Positions 53,013 to 61,193 of a stretch of DNA of 64,000 nt are shown here, one piece after another. This DNA comes from Paenibacillus plantarum (lineage in GTDB: Bacteria > Bacillota > Bacilli > Paenibacillales > NBRC-103111). The stretch is taken from NCBI RefSeq assembly GCF_013141695.1, contig NZ_WHNY01000062.1:1-64000 (forward strand), written 5' to 3'. A program made the translations under genes and the position numbers. Each line of letters starts with the position of its first letter. Within the stretch, counting starts at the first letter, position 1. Under the pieces are notes generated by a model. That model ran no database searches and was not told the DNA's origin. It saw nothing but the letters and a program-made list of their open reading frames with translations.

Positions 53013-53189
53013 GGGAACGAGGATGCGCTATCGGTTGCTTAACAAGTGAATTGGTCATCCAAGGGGAACGTCGGTGTCTTATTTGTTCAAAAAACGGCTA
53101 AATACCCGAATATCGAACGATTAGTGCATCTACATTCCCTTTCGAGTTCGAAACAGCCGATTTCTACCAAATAGTGAATCTACGTTCCT
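53013..53189. repeat. Intergenic repeat family B, copy B3
   Basis: Units start at 53013, 53064, 53119 and 53169 (spacing 51/55/50), two forward and two inverted. Only 82 bp separate it from B2. Confidence 0.85.
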
Positions 53190-53288
53190 CTTCGTGGACC
53201 TATTCATCCACTAAGTGGCACCATGTTGAGCATACATGTAAATTTCAGCATGTTAAGCAGCTTACGCGTTGCCACTCACGAATACAAA

Positions 53289-53313
53289 AAAGCCCCTCAC
53301 CAAGAGGGGCTTT
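53289..53313 (-). terminator. Terminator of the Lia/Psp operon
   Basis: Perfect AAAGCCCCTC / GAGGGGCTTT stem with a 5-base loop. On the minus strand it is followed by TTTTTGTATT. Confidence 0.9.
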
Positions 53314-53335
53314 CCGCACTTCTTACACCAAGCTG

Positions 53336-54022
53336 CTACTCAGCAGCTTGACCGTTCAATTTCTCTTTGAGCAGGTTCAGTTGCTCATCTACTTTGGCTT
53401 GCTTCGCTGTGTCGATCGGCGTGTAGCTGCCAACCCCACCAGCGGGTACGTATGGCTTGCGAGCGATCTCAGCTTCAACTTCAAGCTGAATGATCTTCTC
53501 TTCCATGCGCTGGAAGCCGCGGGATGCGTTGCCGCTTTCGATCACACCGTTGTAGGATACTTGCGCCATTTGTTTCTTTGCTTTCGCTAATTGAGCACGG
53601 GATACAAGCTCGTTGCGTTTGTTGCGCATTTTGTAGAATTCATCTTTCATCTCGTGCAATTGCTGAGTCAACTCATCGGCATGTGCTTTCGCAGAAGCGT
53701 GAAGATCTGTGTACTCAACAATTTTATCTTCGTGGTACAACTTTTCTTCAACTGCTTGACGAGCAATGGCTTCTTGACCGTTTTTGATGGCAGCGGAAGC
53801 TTTCGCTTCACGATCAGCTACTAGGCGAACGGACTCTTCAAGGCGCTGCTTCAGCTTGCGCTCACTTGCGATTTGGCGGGCAACCGTTACTTCCGCCTGG
53901 GCAATTTCTTGCTCCATATCGCGCAGATATTGGTTCAACATTACGATTGGATCCTCAATTTTATCTAATACCTCGTGAATTGAAGCTTTCGTCATATCTT
54001 TCATTCTTGTGAATACACCCAT
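53336..54022 (-). CDS. PspA/IM30-family protein
   Basis: 228 residues, mostly long amphipathic helix and coiled coil as in PspA/LiaH/Vipp1, with the family N terminus (MGVFTRMKDMTKASIHEVLDKIEDP). It should coat and stabilise the inner face of a stressed membrane as an ESCRT-III-like polymer. AGGAGACG precedes the ATG. Last gene of the operon LiaI-like, PspA, PspC, PspA; the second PspA paralogue lies at 54465. Confidence 0.95.
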   Translation of the reverse strand: MGVFTRMKDMTKASIHEVLDKIEDPIVMLNQYLRDMEQEIAQAEVTVARQIASERKLKQRLEESVRLVADREAKASAAIKNGQEAIARQAVEEKLYHEDKIVEYTDLHASAKAHADELTQQLHEMKDEFYKMRNKRNELVSRAQLAKAKKQMAQVSYNGVIESGNASRGFQRMEEKIIQLEVEAEIARKPYVPAGGVGSYTPIDTAKQAKVDEQLNLLKEKLNGQAAE

Positions 54023-54025
54023 GGT

Positions 54026-54496
54026 TTACACGTCTCCTTTTTTACTATCCAATGTTTGTTTTTCAAAACGAGCGACTTTGGCTCTTAGTTCGTCTACTTC
54101 TCTTTGCAAAGCTTTCTTCTCAATGTCTTTCATCATCTCATCGATGTTGTTCGTTGGTTGGCTCGCTTCATATGAAGCATACTTGCTAGTCGGTTGTGGC
54201 GCTTGGTGGTGGTTATGGTGGTTATGGGATTTATGATGATTCCATGCTCCCCCTGGATAGTTTTGACGACCATACGAGCTTGCATAGGGATCAAATGGGG
54301 GCTGATCAAACCCAGGTTCCTTCGGAATGACAATCGCCGCTACAAAGTAGACGAAAATGACGGTGCCTCCGGTAAAAAACGTGGTGATCACGACTAGTAA
54401 ACGTAATAGTGTGACATCTACATTCATGGCTTCTGCAAGTCCCCCGCATAGGCCCGTTAATTTCTTATCTCTTCGTGAGCGGTATAGTTTGTTCAT
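54026..54496 (-). CDS. PspC-domain membrane protein with His-rich tail
   Basis: 156 residues. The N-terminal 60 residues are a PspC domain (LYRSRRDKKLTGLCGGLAEAM, then one strong membrane segment). A linker follows with a His-rich stretch (HHKSHNHHNHH) at about 88-100 and a predicted coiled coil at the end. It overlaps the upstream PspA gene by 32 bp and ends 3 bp before the next. It is probably the membrane partner of the PspA proteins. The His-rich segment might bind metal. Confidence 0.9.
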   Translation of the reverse strand: MNKLYRSRRDKKLTGLCGGLAEAMNVDVTLLRLLVVITTFFTGGTVIFVYFVAAIVIPKEPGFDQPPFDPYASSYGRQNYPGGAWNHHKSHNHHNHHQAPQPTSKYASYEASQPTNNIDEMMKDIEKKALQREVDELRAKVARFEKQTLDSKKGDV

Positions 54497-55160
54497 GATC
54501 CTGTGTTCCCTCCTGTTTCAGTCTATTGCGAAGTGCTTCCATTTCCGCATCTACAGCTGGGTTACCCCCACTGTAGTAGCTTTCGCGACCCATCTTCCTT
54601 ACGTCGCGAAGCGTCCTGGCGTGCAGCTCCATATCGGATACGCGCTCTTCCAATCGGCCGAACATCCGCGGTGCCCCATCTTGTGTGACACTGCTGCGAG
54701 CATGCATGCGCTGCTGCAAGCGAGCGGACTCCATACGAGCCAAGTAGTAGCTTCGTTTGTCTGCGACTTCTTTGTAATCCGCCTTCAGTTGTTGCAGCTC
54801 CTCATCAAGCTCAAGGATGGACTGCTTCGCCTGCTCATAAAGATCATGATATTGCACGCTTTTTTCTTCCGCTTGCAACTTCTCTTGCAGCACGATTCGA
54901 GCCATGTGCTCTTCGCCAGCCTTCAAAGCCAGCAGCGCTTGATGCTCGCGCTTTTCTTTCGTCTCTAATGCGGTTAAATATTGCTGCCGAAGTGATGCTG
55001 CATGACTTACGCATTGCTGATACAATCTTTCTGACTGCACAAGCTGCTCACGTTGGGCCGCTAAGTATTGGTCAATCAAGCGTACCGGATCTTCCGACTT
55101 CTCTAAATGTTCATTCAAAGTTGCCACGGTTATATCTCTCATCCGCCTAAATAGGCTCAT
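54465..55160 (-). CDS. PspA/IM30-family protein, second paralogue
   Basis: 231 residues from the ATG at 55160, which follows GGTGGA; the frame starts two codons earlier at a GTG. Coiled-coil helices throughout, family N terminus (SLFRRMRDITVATLNEHLEKSEDP). It is clearly diverged from the copy at 53336, so this is an old duplication. Its end overlaps the PspC start by 32 bp, which implies coupled translation. Confidence 0.93.
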   Translation of the reverse strand: MSLFRRMRDITVATLNEHLEKSEDPVRLIDQYLAAQREQLVQSERLYQQCVSHAASLRQQYLTALETKEKREHQALLALKAGEEHMARIVLQEKLQAEEKSVQYHDLYEQAKQSILELDEELQQLKADYKEVADKRSYYLARMESARLQQRMHARSSVTQDGAPRMFGRLEERVSDMELHARTLRDVRKMGRESYYSGGNPAVDAEMEALRNRLKQEGTQDHEQTIPLTKR

Positions 55161-55210
55161 CTTCACTCCACCTTTTTCACACTCTGTATTCGATTCTCTT
55201 ACTGCTTACG

Positions 55211-55507
55211 TTAAGCCGTTCTTCCTTTCAACATGGAAAATCCATATCCGATTAATCCGATTGCCAGAAGGATAATAATCCATCCTGCTAGCTTACTTAC
55301 TAGAATGATGATTCCGATACCGGCAATTACCCATCCTATTTTCTTATCGTTCTTAATCCCTAGGTACCCCAGTCCAACCATAATGAGGGGAATTACATAT
55401 CCCATCACCGAGCCAATAAAGTCTCCTAAGTGAAAACCTAGCTTATTGAATAAAATCAGTGCGCCGAATGCGATTAGCAGAGCGGCAAATCCTGTATTTC
55501 TTTTCAT
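55211..55507 (-). CDS. LiaI/LiaF-N-like small membrane protein
   Basis: 98 residues with three to four hydrophobic helices and little else, similar in character to LiaI or the LiaF membrane domain. As the first gene before PspA it fits the Lia arrangement in which LiaI anchors LiaH to the membrane. No liaRS-like regulators are adjacent. A GGCGGTGACG site precedes the ATG. Confidence 0.8.
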   Translation of the reverse strand: MKRNTGFAALLIAFGALILFNKLGFHLGDFIGSVMGYVIPLIMVGLGYLGIKNDKKIGWVIAGIGIIILVSKLAGWIIILLAIGLIGYGFSMLKGRTA

Positions 55508-55683
55508 CGTTTCGTCACCGCCTTTCGTTGTTTGTCGTCGTCTTCTTCATGTCTTTATTCTAGGTAAAATCGCGGCTTTCCAAAACGGACCGTGGACGGT
55601 ATTTACTCCTAGACCTTAGTCGGGGTGGGTCTACGACCTATGATAGACAGGCATTCCCCTCTTTCCATGGCTGCAACCACAGC

Positions 55684-55712
55684 AAAAAGGAGCCGCCTAC
55701 TGGCAACTCCTT
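55684..55712 (-). terminator. Terminator of the LysM-3D gene
   Basis: AAGGAG..GCC / GGC..CTCCTT stem. On the minus strand CTTTTTGCTG follows. Confidence 0.7.
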
Positions 55713-55731
55713 CTCTCCATCTCATTCAAAC

Positions 55732-56436
55732 CTACACGGTTTCCCTATCTAACACGTACACCTTCACGTTCTTTTTCACACCAAACTCCTGTGCTTGGCC
55801 CAAATCATTCATGAAGACATCAATGCGAGAACCGCGAATCGCCGATCCGATATCTTCCGCTTTCCGAATCCCAATGCCTTCGATGAACACCGTTGATCCT
55901 AAAGGAATGACGGCTGGATCTACAGCAATCGTGCGCCCCTCCTTGGCTTTGATACCGCTATACGTGATGCCGTATGTAGGATGAGAGGCTTTTTTGCCTG
56001 TCGATTCAAAACCCGCGGTGTACGCGGTTAACGTTGTATTAATTACTTTTTTGATAATTTTCGGCTGTCCATCCGATGATGTAGAGGCTACAGCGACAAG
56101 CGGGATTGTCAGACTTTGCCCGATCGTTAATTGGTTTGGATTCGAAATTGAATTGGCAGCAATGAGATCGTCGACGGCGATTTCAAAGCTTTTTGCTATT
56201 TTGAAAAGGGTATCTCCTCGGCTTACTTTGTACGTTGTCGCAGCTTGCTCGACTTCAGCGGCTGGAGTTTCAGCTATCGAAGTATCCGAGCTTTCATTCG
56301 AAGAGGCCACATAGACAGGTGACATCGACATATCTTCAAAGCTCGACGGATACGAATACACCTTCGATTGCATGAACCACAAACCAAGCAACACAATGAA
56401 GGATAAGGTCGATATACATATTTTACGAAACATCAT
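55732..56436 (-). CDS. LysM and 3D-domain cell-wall protein
   Basis: 234 residues. A membrane or signal segment at about 7-26, a LysM domain at about 71-115 (YKVSRGDTLFKIAKSFEIAVDD and the TIGQSLTIPL end) and a C-terminal 3D domain (double-psi barrel, RTIAVDPAVIPLGS and GSRIDVFM with the conserved Asp residues). Such YocH/YuiC-type proteins bind peptidoglycan and may act as lytic transglycosylases. AGGAGG lies 10 bases before the ATG. Monocistronic, separated from the Lia/Psp operon by 224 bp. Confidence 0.9.
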   Translation of the reverse strand: MMFRKICISTLSFIVLLGLWFMQSKVYSYPSSFEDMSMSPVYVASSNESSDTSIAETPAAEVEQAATTYKVSRGDTLFKIAKSFEIAVDDLIAANSISNPNQLTIGQSLTIPLVAVASTSSDGQPKIIKKVINTTLTAYTAGFESTGKKASHPTYGITYSGIKAKEGRTIAVDPAVIPLGSTVFIEGIGIRKAEDIGSAIRGSRIDVFMNDLGQAQEFGVKKNVKVYVLDRETV

Positions 56437-56671
56437 AACTATAGCTCCTCCTAAAAAAGTTAATAGAGTTATAGCTACTAGACTCGGCTAAAAGTAAACT
56501 TTCTATACATTTCCTATGAAATTAATGCTAGATACATAGAAACAATAAGAGAGAACCATAAGAGTTGGCTTGTATATTTCCACCTTATTCTGTTCACGAT
56601 AGTAAACCTACGGATGATATCCGTAGCAAAAAAATGAGTCCAGTTGATAAATTTCTCCATTAGAATATGCC

Positions 56672-56700
56672 TTGACAGGAATATTCCATTTGAGTTATAT
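56672..56700 (+). promoter_or_regulatory. ArsR-gene promoter with embedded palindrome
   Basis: TTGACA (56672-56677), 17 bp, TTATAT (56695-56700), a near-perfect sigma-A promoter. GGAATATTCC (56678-56687) is a perfect palindrome in the spacer and a plausible ArsR-type operator. The predicted start point lies at about 56707, next to the ATG at 56708. Confidence 0.75.
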
Positions 56701-56707
56701 TCAATAC

Positions 56708-57043
56708 ATGAATACGATATTCAGTGCTCTTGCCGAACCACATCGCTTGCACATGGTTGAGCTTTTGCGAGACGGCCCCCTAACTGTAGGAGAGATCGTC
56801 GACCGGCTCGGCCTTAGTCAGCCGCAAGTTTCCAAGCATCTGCGTGTACTTAGTGAAGCAGGACTCGTAGAAGTACAGCCAATAGCGAATCGAAGGGTCT
56901 ATAAACTGCGGCCGCAGTCCCTTCAGGACATTGAGAACTGGCTTGGTTCCTTTCGGCGCCTGTGGGAAACTCGATTTGATCGCATGGAAGCCTATATAGA
57001 GGCTCTGCAAGTTAAAGAAACCAAGCCGGCTGATCCGAAATAA
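56708..57043 (+). CDS. ArsR-family winged-helix regulator
   Basis: 111 residues from the ATG at 56708. The frame is open from a TTG at 56672, but that codon is the -35 box of the promoter. The protein is a compact winged helix (FSALAEPHRLHMVELL, then VGEIVDRLGLSQPQVSKHLRVL). No metal-binding cysteine cluster is seen. It is followed after 47 bp by an SRPBCC/AHSA1 gene; ArsR-AHSA1 pairs are common in Firmicutes and act as a unit of unknown signal. No ribosome binding site is visible, which fits a leaderless message. Confidence 0.88.
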   Translation: MNTIFSALAEPHRLHMVELLRDGPLTVGEIVDRLGLSQPQVSKHLRVLSEAGLVEVQPIANRRVYKLRPQSLQDIENWLGSFRRLWETRFDRMEAYIEALQVKETKPADPK

Positions 57044-57090
57044 ATCGTGATCAAGCTAGCGTAAACTATTTTAATAATGGAGGAATAGAC

Positions 57091-57618
57091 ATGACACAAC
57101 AGAACACATTTGAGATGAATCATGAAGGCACAGAATTGGTGATTACACGTATCGTTAACGCACCTCGCGAGCTTGTTTATAAGGTATGGACAGATCCTGA
57201 ACACTTAGCTGCATGGTGGGGGCCAACGGGTATGGAGTTGACCGTCGTATCACTGGATGTTCGCCCAGGCGGCCTTTTCCACTACGGAATGAAGTCACCG
57301 GAAGGCTTTGAAATGTTTGGCAGATTCGCGTATCAAGAAGTTGTTGCACCGGAGAAGCTTTCCTATGTGACTTCTTTCGCAGACACGGAAGGTAACGCAA
57401 TCCGCGCACCATTCAGCCCTATTTTCCCGATTGAAATCTTGAATAAGTTAACGTTCACCGAAGAAGATGGCAAAACGATCATCGTGATGAGCGGCGGCCC
57501 GATCAACGCAACAGCAGAAGAAATTCAATTCTTCGCTTCGATGAAAGGTTCTATGGAAGAAGGATTTGGCGGAACGTTCAAGCAATTGGATGACTACATT
57601 GCGAAAATTACAGCTTAA
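57091..57618 (+). CDS. SRPBCC/AHSA1-domain protein
   Basis: 175 residues of the START/Bet v 1-like superfamily, AHSA1 branch (ITRIVNAPRELVYKVWTDPE, WWGPTGMEL and the ending KQLDDYIAKI). It has a ligand-binding cavity fold without known catalytic residues and is cytoplasmic. GGAGGAATAGAC precedes the ATG. It is co-transcribed with the ArsR regulator. Confidence 0.92.
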   Translation: MTQQNTFEMNHEGTELVITRIVNAPRELVYKVWTDPEHLAAWWGPTGMELTVVSLDVRPGGLFHYGMKSPEGFEMFGRFAYQEVVAPEKLSYVTSFADTEGNAIRAPFSPIFPIEILNKLTFTEEDGKTIIVMSGGPINATAEEIQFFASMKGSMEEGFGGTFKQLDDYIAKITA

Positions 57619-57632
57619 TCCCATACACAAAT

Positions 57633-57669
57633 AAACGAGCCATCAGAAGAACTCTTCTGTGGCTCGTTT
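57633..57669. terminator. Bidirectional terminator
   Basis: AAACGAGCCA.CAGAAGA / TTCTG.GGCTCGTTT stem with an ACTC loop between the convergent SRPBCC and permease genes. Confidence 0.88.
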
Positions 57670-57678
57670 ATGTTGTAT

Positions 57679-58362
57679 TTATACAGCTGCTTTGCGCAGC
57701 AACCCATAGGAAATGAGCGAATAGATAACGACCAACGGGATCATATACCAGAACAAATCCATGTAATTATCGGCTACCCAATGGCCAAAATCGCTCCATA
57801 GATCGAAATGCGTCATCGTATAAGAACCAATTGTCCCAATCAGCAGCATCGCTGTAAAAAAGATGTACATGGATATGCTGCCAAAACGGCGATGCAAGCT
57901 AGAAATAGCAAACCCGAGGAAAAAACAGTGTACCAATACGAGGATATTAAACCCCAGTATACCGATGTACGGTAGATCGCTTAGAAAACCTATTTTAAAC
58001 AGATGCAAATTCACGTTCCACCCGTCGGTTGCTTGTTCAATGGCCGAAAGTATGGTTAGGGCAATCCCCGAAATGCTATTTACCAAAAGGACAGTCAAGG
58101 CTGTACCGAAGAAATAATCTTTTCTCCGGATACTAAGACCGATGGCGAATGGGAACGTTTCTTTAATCGTCAGCGTACCTGCTATAAATGCGTATACGAA
58201 GACAGAAGCAACCGCACCCGTATTGACGGTTTCACCGTCATTAAATGAAAGAGCAATTACTGCATTGATTAGAAAATTAGCGCCCAGGATGGCCCATGGA
58301 ACCAAAAACCACGTGAACTTGTTCCTCAGATGCATCTTTACAACTTGGTTGACTCGATTCAT
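57679..58362 (-). CDS. ABC-2-type membrane protein (Ytr-like)
   Basis: 227 residues with six hydrophobic segments and no other domain. It starts in a 4-bp ATGA overlap with the ATPase gene upstream and is the last gene of the GntR-ATPase-permease operon. It should be the membrane part of an exporter or envelope-stress transporter of the YtrBCD kind. The substrate is not known. Confidence 0.82.
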   Translation of the reverse strand: MNRVNQVVKMHLRNKFTWFLVPWAILGANFLINAVIALSFNDGETVNTGAVASVFVYAFIAGTLTIKETFPFAIGLSIRRKDYFFGTALTVLLVNSISGIALTILSAIEQATDGWNVNLHLFKIGFLSDLPYIGILGFNILVLVHCFFLGFAISSLHRRFGSISMYIFFTAMLLIGTIGSYTMTHFDLWSDFGHWVADNYMDLFWYMIPLVVIYSLISYGLLRKAAV

Positions 58363-59255
58363 AAGGACTCAGTCCCCTTTCCCGTCACTTGCGTGCGTGT
58401 CAGATGAACGATAAGCTGCTGGATGGAAACTGGAGCGAATTCCAGTCCTAATTCTTCGGCATATGCCCGATCCTGCGCCGAGAGGGCACCGATGATCGTT
58501 GCCGTTGCAGCAGAACCAATTGCATTGCGCTCTAGCACCTCTTTCCCCCGTGTGAACGCTTCTACGGCTGATTTCAATCCAGAAACCGTACAAGCACGGC
58601 CGCGTAACGCATCTGCGTCTTCATTAAGAATCAACTTACCGTTATCAATCACAAGCACATGCTCCAATAAACGACTTACCTCGTCAATCAAATGCGTAGA
58701 AAGGATGACGGTTCGCGGGTACTCTGCGTAATCTTGCAGCAAGCGATCATAGAAAAGTACGCGTGCTACGGCATCCAAACCCAGGTATGGCTCATCGAAG
58801 ATTGTCAATGGTGCACGGCTCGCGAGCCCAACGACAATTCCTACCGAGGAGAGCATACCTCTGGAAAGCTTTTTAATTTTTCTTTTGATCGGAAGACGGA
58901 AATCTTCAATTAACGCGTTGGCATACGCATCATCCCAGTTCGGGTATAAGGTTTTGGCAACCGCCAGCACGTCAATAATACGGAAAGTATCCGGATATTT
59001 CTGGCTCTCCTTAATAAAACAAATCTGATTCAGCACACGACTATTCTCAAAAGGCTCTTCACCAAACACCTTGAGCTCACCGCTTGTCGCAAACTGCTGG
59101 GCGGAGATCATATGCATGATGGTTGTTTTGCCTGCGCCATTTCTGCCGAGTAAGCCATAGATTTTGTTCGCTTCTACCGTAAAGCTGACCCCGTCAACAG
59201 CCTTAACTTGGCCATAGGCTTTCGTCAGTCCTTTTACCTCAACAACGTTCATCAT
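58359..59255 (-). CDS. ABC transporter ATPase (Ytr-like)
   Basis: 298 residues: Walker A GRNGAGKTT, signature LSRGM (an Arg in place of the usual Gly), Walker B LTIFDEPYLGLD and the H-loop histidine in LSTHLIDEV. The C-terminal 80 residues are an extra domain. Its start codon overlaps the GntR stop by one base (TAATG), so translation is coupled. An ATG one codon later is equally possible. Confidence 0.92.
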   Translation of the reverse strand: MMNVVEVKGLTKAYGQVKAVDGVSFTVEANKIYGLLGRNGAGKTTIMHMISAQQFATSGELKVFGEEPFENSRVLNQICFIKESQKYPDTFRIIDVLAVAKTLYPNWDDAYANALIEDFRLPIKRKIKKLSRGMLSSVGIVVGLASRAPLTIFDEPYLGLDAVARVLFYDRLLQDYAEYPRTVILSTHLIDEVSRLLEHVLVIDNGKLILNEDADALRGRACTVSGLKSAVEAFTRGKEVLERNAIGSAATATIIGALSAQDRAYAEELGLEFAPVSIQQLIVHLTRTQVTGKGTESL

Positions 59256-59614
59256 TAGGATTTCTCCCCTCTCCGCACCATTTCCGTCAATTGCTCTACC
59301 GTTATGCCCAGTTTCTCCGCTTCTTTCACCATCGTCACAACATATTGCTCATAAAAGAGTTCTTTCCGCTTCTCCATCAGCTTAGCCCTCGCTCCCTCCG
59401 CTACAAACATGCCAATTCCACGCTTCTTGTATAAAATCCCTTGGTCCACTAGCAGGTTAACACCCTTCGCTGCCGTTGCCGGATTGATCTGATAAAAGGC
59501 TGCAAATTGATTCGTAGAAGGAACCTGTGATTCTTCCAGCATGCGTGATTCGATAATGTCATCCTCAATCTGCTCTGCGATTTGCACAAAAATCGGGCGG
59601 CTATCATCCATCAT
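59255..59614 (-). CDS. GntR-family regulator, YtrA-like
   Basis: 119 residues from the ATG at 59614; the next codon is also ATG and the frame is open from a GTG at 59635. The winged helix fills the first 70 residues (PIFVQIAEQIEDDI, then VPSTNQFAAFYQINPATAAKG) and a short helical tail follows, the layout of YtrA. It heads the operon and should repress it through the palindrome in its promoter. YtrA-type operons respond to cell-wall antibiotics in relatives. Confidence 0.9.
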   Translation of the reverse strand: MMDDSRPIFVQIAEQIEDDIIESRMLEESQVPSTNQFAAFYQINPATAAKGVNLLVDQGILYKKRGIGMFVAEGARAKLMEKRKELFYEQYVVTMVKEAEKLGITVEQLTEMVRRGEKS

Positions 59615-59652
59615 AAATCCCACAATTCTCACCACCGCTTTCGTTACTACAT

Positions 59653-59703
59653 TGGTTAGTTACTCATGTAATTAACCATACAACCAAACAAGTTCCATGT
59701 CAA
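59653..59703 (-). promoter_or_regulatory. Promoter and operator of the GntR operon
   Basis: On the minus strand TTGACA (59698-59703) and TATGGT (59675-59680) are 17 bp apart. A 26-bp dyad, TGGTTA.TTAC-N4-GTAA.TAACCA (59653-59678), covers the -10 box and start site; this is where a YtrA-like repressor should bind. Confidence 0.8.
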
Positions 59704-59889
59704 GCGAGTTACAAAAAATGGGTAGTTAAATAATTGCCTTTTTAGAGGGGAATACCAATAGGGCGTAGGGTGGGAGCCTAACGAGGTAAACATAAAAGGG
59801 CAAAAGTTGGTTAAAGAGAGATAGAGATGGTTAAAGAGAGACATAGAGCAAGCGTATCACTACATACTTAATAGGAAGGTAGGTATTCT

Positions 59890-60984
59890 ATGTTTCTATC
59901 TATCATACGGAGTAGTTTCGTGGTTTTGTTGGGGTTAGCGTTGATTAACCCTGTTGGAGAAGGCATAACGTCTACTCGCGCGTCACAGCATGCTGCTGTA
60001 CAAGTGGCGTCGCAAAGCGCAGCTGCGAAAGATGAGCCACAAACTGCTACTGCACAAGTTGAGCCACAAACTGCTGCTGCAAAAGATGAGCCACAAACCG
60101 CTGCACCGTTGTTTTCCTTCTCGGTGATGAGCGACGTTCATATCATATCGTCGGACTCGGCTTCCCAGCTGCTTCTGCGGCAAGCGCTCGCAGATCACCA
60201 TGAGCTGCGTCCTGACAGCAAGCTGCTTGTCCTGAACGGTGATCTCACGAATGGCAGTGAGAGCGATTATCGCAGTTTGCTGACGCTGCTTAGCCGCCAG
60301 CCCCATGCCCCTGTGCAGGCGACCATGGGCAACCACGATTACTACGGCGTGTGGCGCAAGCCGGATGGCACGATGGATTACACGAAGATGAATGCTTCGT
60401 GGTCGAGTGCGAATGCGGTCGCGTTATTCGACCGCATGATGGGGTATGAGAAGCCGTATCACGAGCTTGTCGTGGAGGGCTACCGCTTCCTGTTCCTTAG
60501 CGGGGAAGCGTACAGAGACGTGGACGCTTCCATCAACGAGGATGCGTACCTCTCTCCCGCGCAGCTCAGCTGGCTGCGCGAGCGGCTCACGGCCGCGGGC
60601 TCGGCGGATGCCGGCAAGCCCGTGTTCGTGTTCCTCCACCAGCCGCTGCCGCGCACGCTGGATGGCACGGACCAGGAGCTGGGCGTCGTCCAGCACCAGG
60701 AACTGCGCGCGATACTTGACGCGCACCCGAACGTCATTTTGTTCAGTGGGCACACCCACTGGAACGTTGAAACGACCAACCAAGTGAAGCAGCTGAAGTT
60801 TCTTGCCGCTTCGAGCGCCTCCATCCGTGAGGTATGGAGCGCTAAGAACGAGCCCGAGACGAAGTCGCTTAGCCAGAGCCTCGTCGTCGACGTCTACCCC
60901 GATCGCGTCGCCATTCTGCGCCGCGAGCATACCGAAAAGCGATGGATCGAGCCATCCATCGCGAAGGGGTATGATGTGAAGTAG
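59890..60984 (+). CDS. Secreted calcineurin-like metallophosphoesterase
   Basis: 364 residues. A signal peptide covers about 1-35 and a linker with three DEPQT/VEPQT repeats about 45-75. The phosphoesterase domain has all metal motifs: DVH (MSDVHI), GDLTNG, GNHD (TMGNHDYYG), HQP and GHTH. It should cleave a phosphate ester outside the cell; the substrate is unknown. GGAAGGTAGG lies before the ATG. The region 60.45-60.95 kb is visibly more GC-rich than its surroundings, in third positions too, suggesting a different origin or recombination. It is monocistronic with its own terminator. Confidence 0.9.
   Translation: MFLSIIRSSFVVLLGLALINPVGEGITSTRASQHAAVQVASQSAAAKDEPQTATAQVEPQTAAAKDEPQTAAPLFSFSVMSDVHIISSDSASQLLLRQALADHHELRPDSKLLVLNGDLTNGSESDYRSLLTLLSRQPHAPVQATMGNHDYYGVWRKPDGTMDYTKMNASWSSANAVALFDRMMGYEKPYHELVVEGYRFLFLSGEAYRDVDASINEDAYLSPAQLSWLRERLTAAGSADAGKPVFVFLHQPLPRTLDGTDQELGVVQHQELRAILDAHPNVILFSGHTHWNVETTNQVKQLKFLAASSASIREVWSAKNEPETKSLSQSLVVDVYPDRVAILRREHTEKRWIEPSIAKGYDVK
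60031..60106 (+). repeat. In-frame EPQTA linker repeat
   Basis: Three nearly identical copies of a GAGCCACAAAC-containing unit encode the linker after the signal peptide. Copy number probably varies between strains. Confidence 0.8.
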
Positions 60985-61070
60985 GCCTGCCAGCTTCTCC
61001 GAGTAGGAGGCAGAATCATTAACAATACGGGTCGACTGCCAAGCGGCTAGAGACGTATTTGACCATTTGA

Positions 61071-61109
61071 AAGCCAGTCCTTTGGAGCATTCGAAGGACT
61101 GGCTTTTTT
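61071..61109 (+). terminator. Terminator of the metallophosphoesterase gene
   Basis: Perfect 12-bp stem AAGCCAGTCCTT / AAGGACTGGCTT followed by TTTT. Confidence 0.92.
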
Positions 61110-61193
61110 CCTATCACGCTGCATTCTATTTACTTACTGATTCCTTGTAATCAAAGTGTCTACACGAAGCTGTAATCGGCTCCACTCTCCTCA

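Noticed and set aside
52699..53049. 116-codon open frame on the plus strand
   Set aside because: It runs through repeat B2, the G-run and the GGTTGC array (giving an Ala-Val repeat) and lacks a ribosome binding site; it is repeat DNA, not a gene.
55560..55640. Possible LiaR-type box upstream of the LiaI-like gene
   Set aside because: GGTCTAGGAGT-like sequences are present but do not form a convincing dyad at a promoter.
60446..60930. Long frames on other strands and phases over the phosphoesterase gene
   Set aside because: They result from the high GC content, which removes stop codons; none has a ribosome binding site or family motifs.
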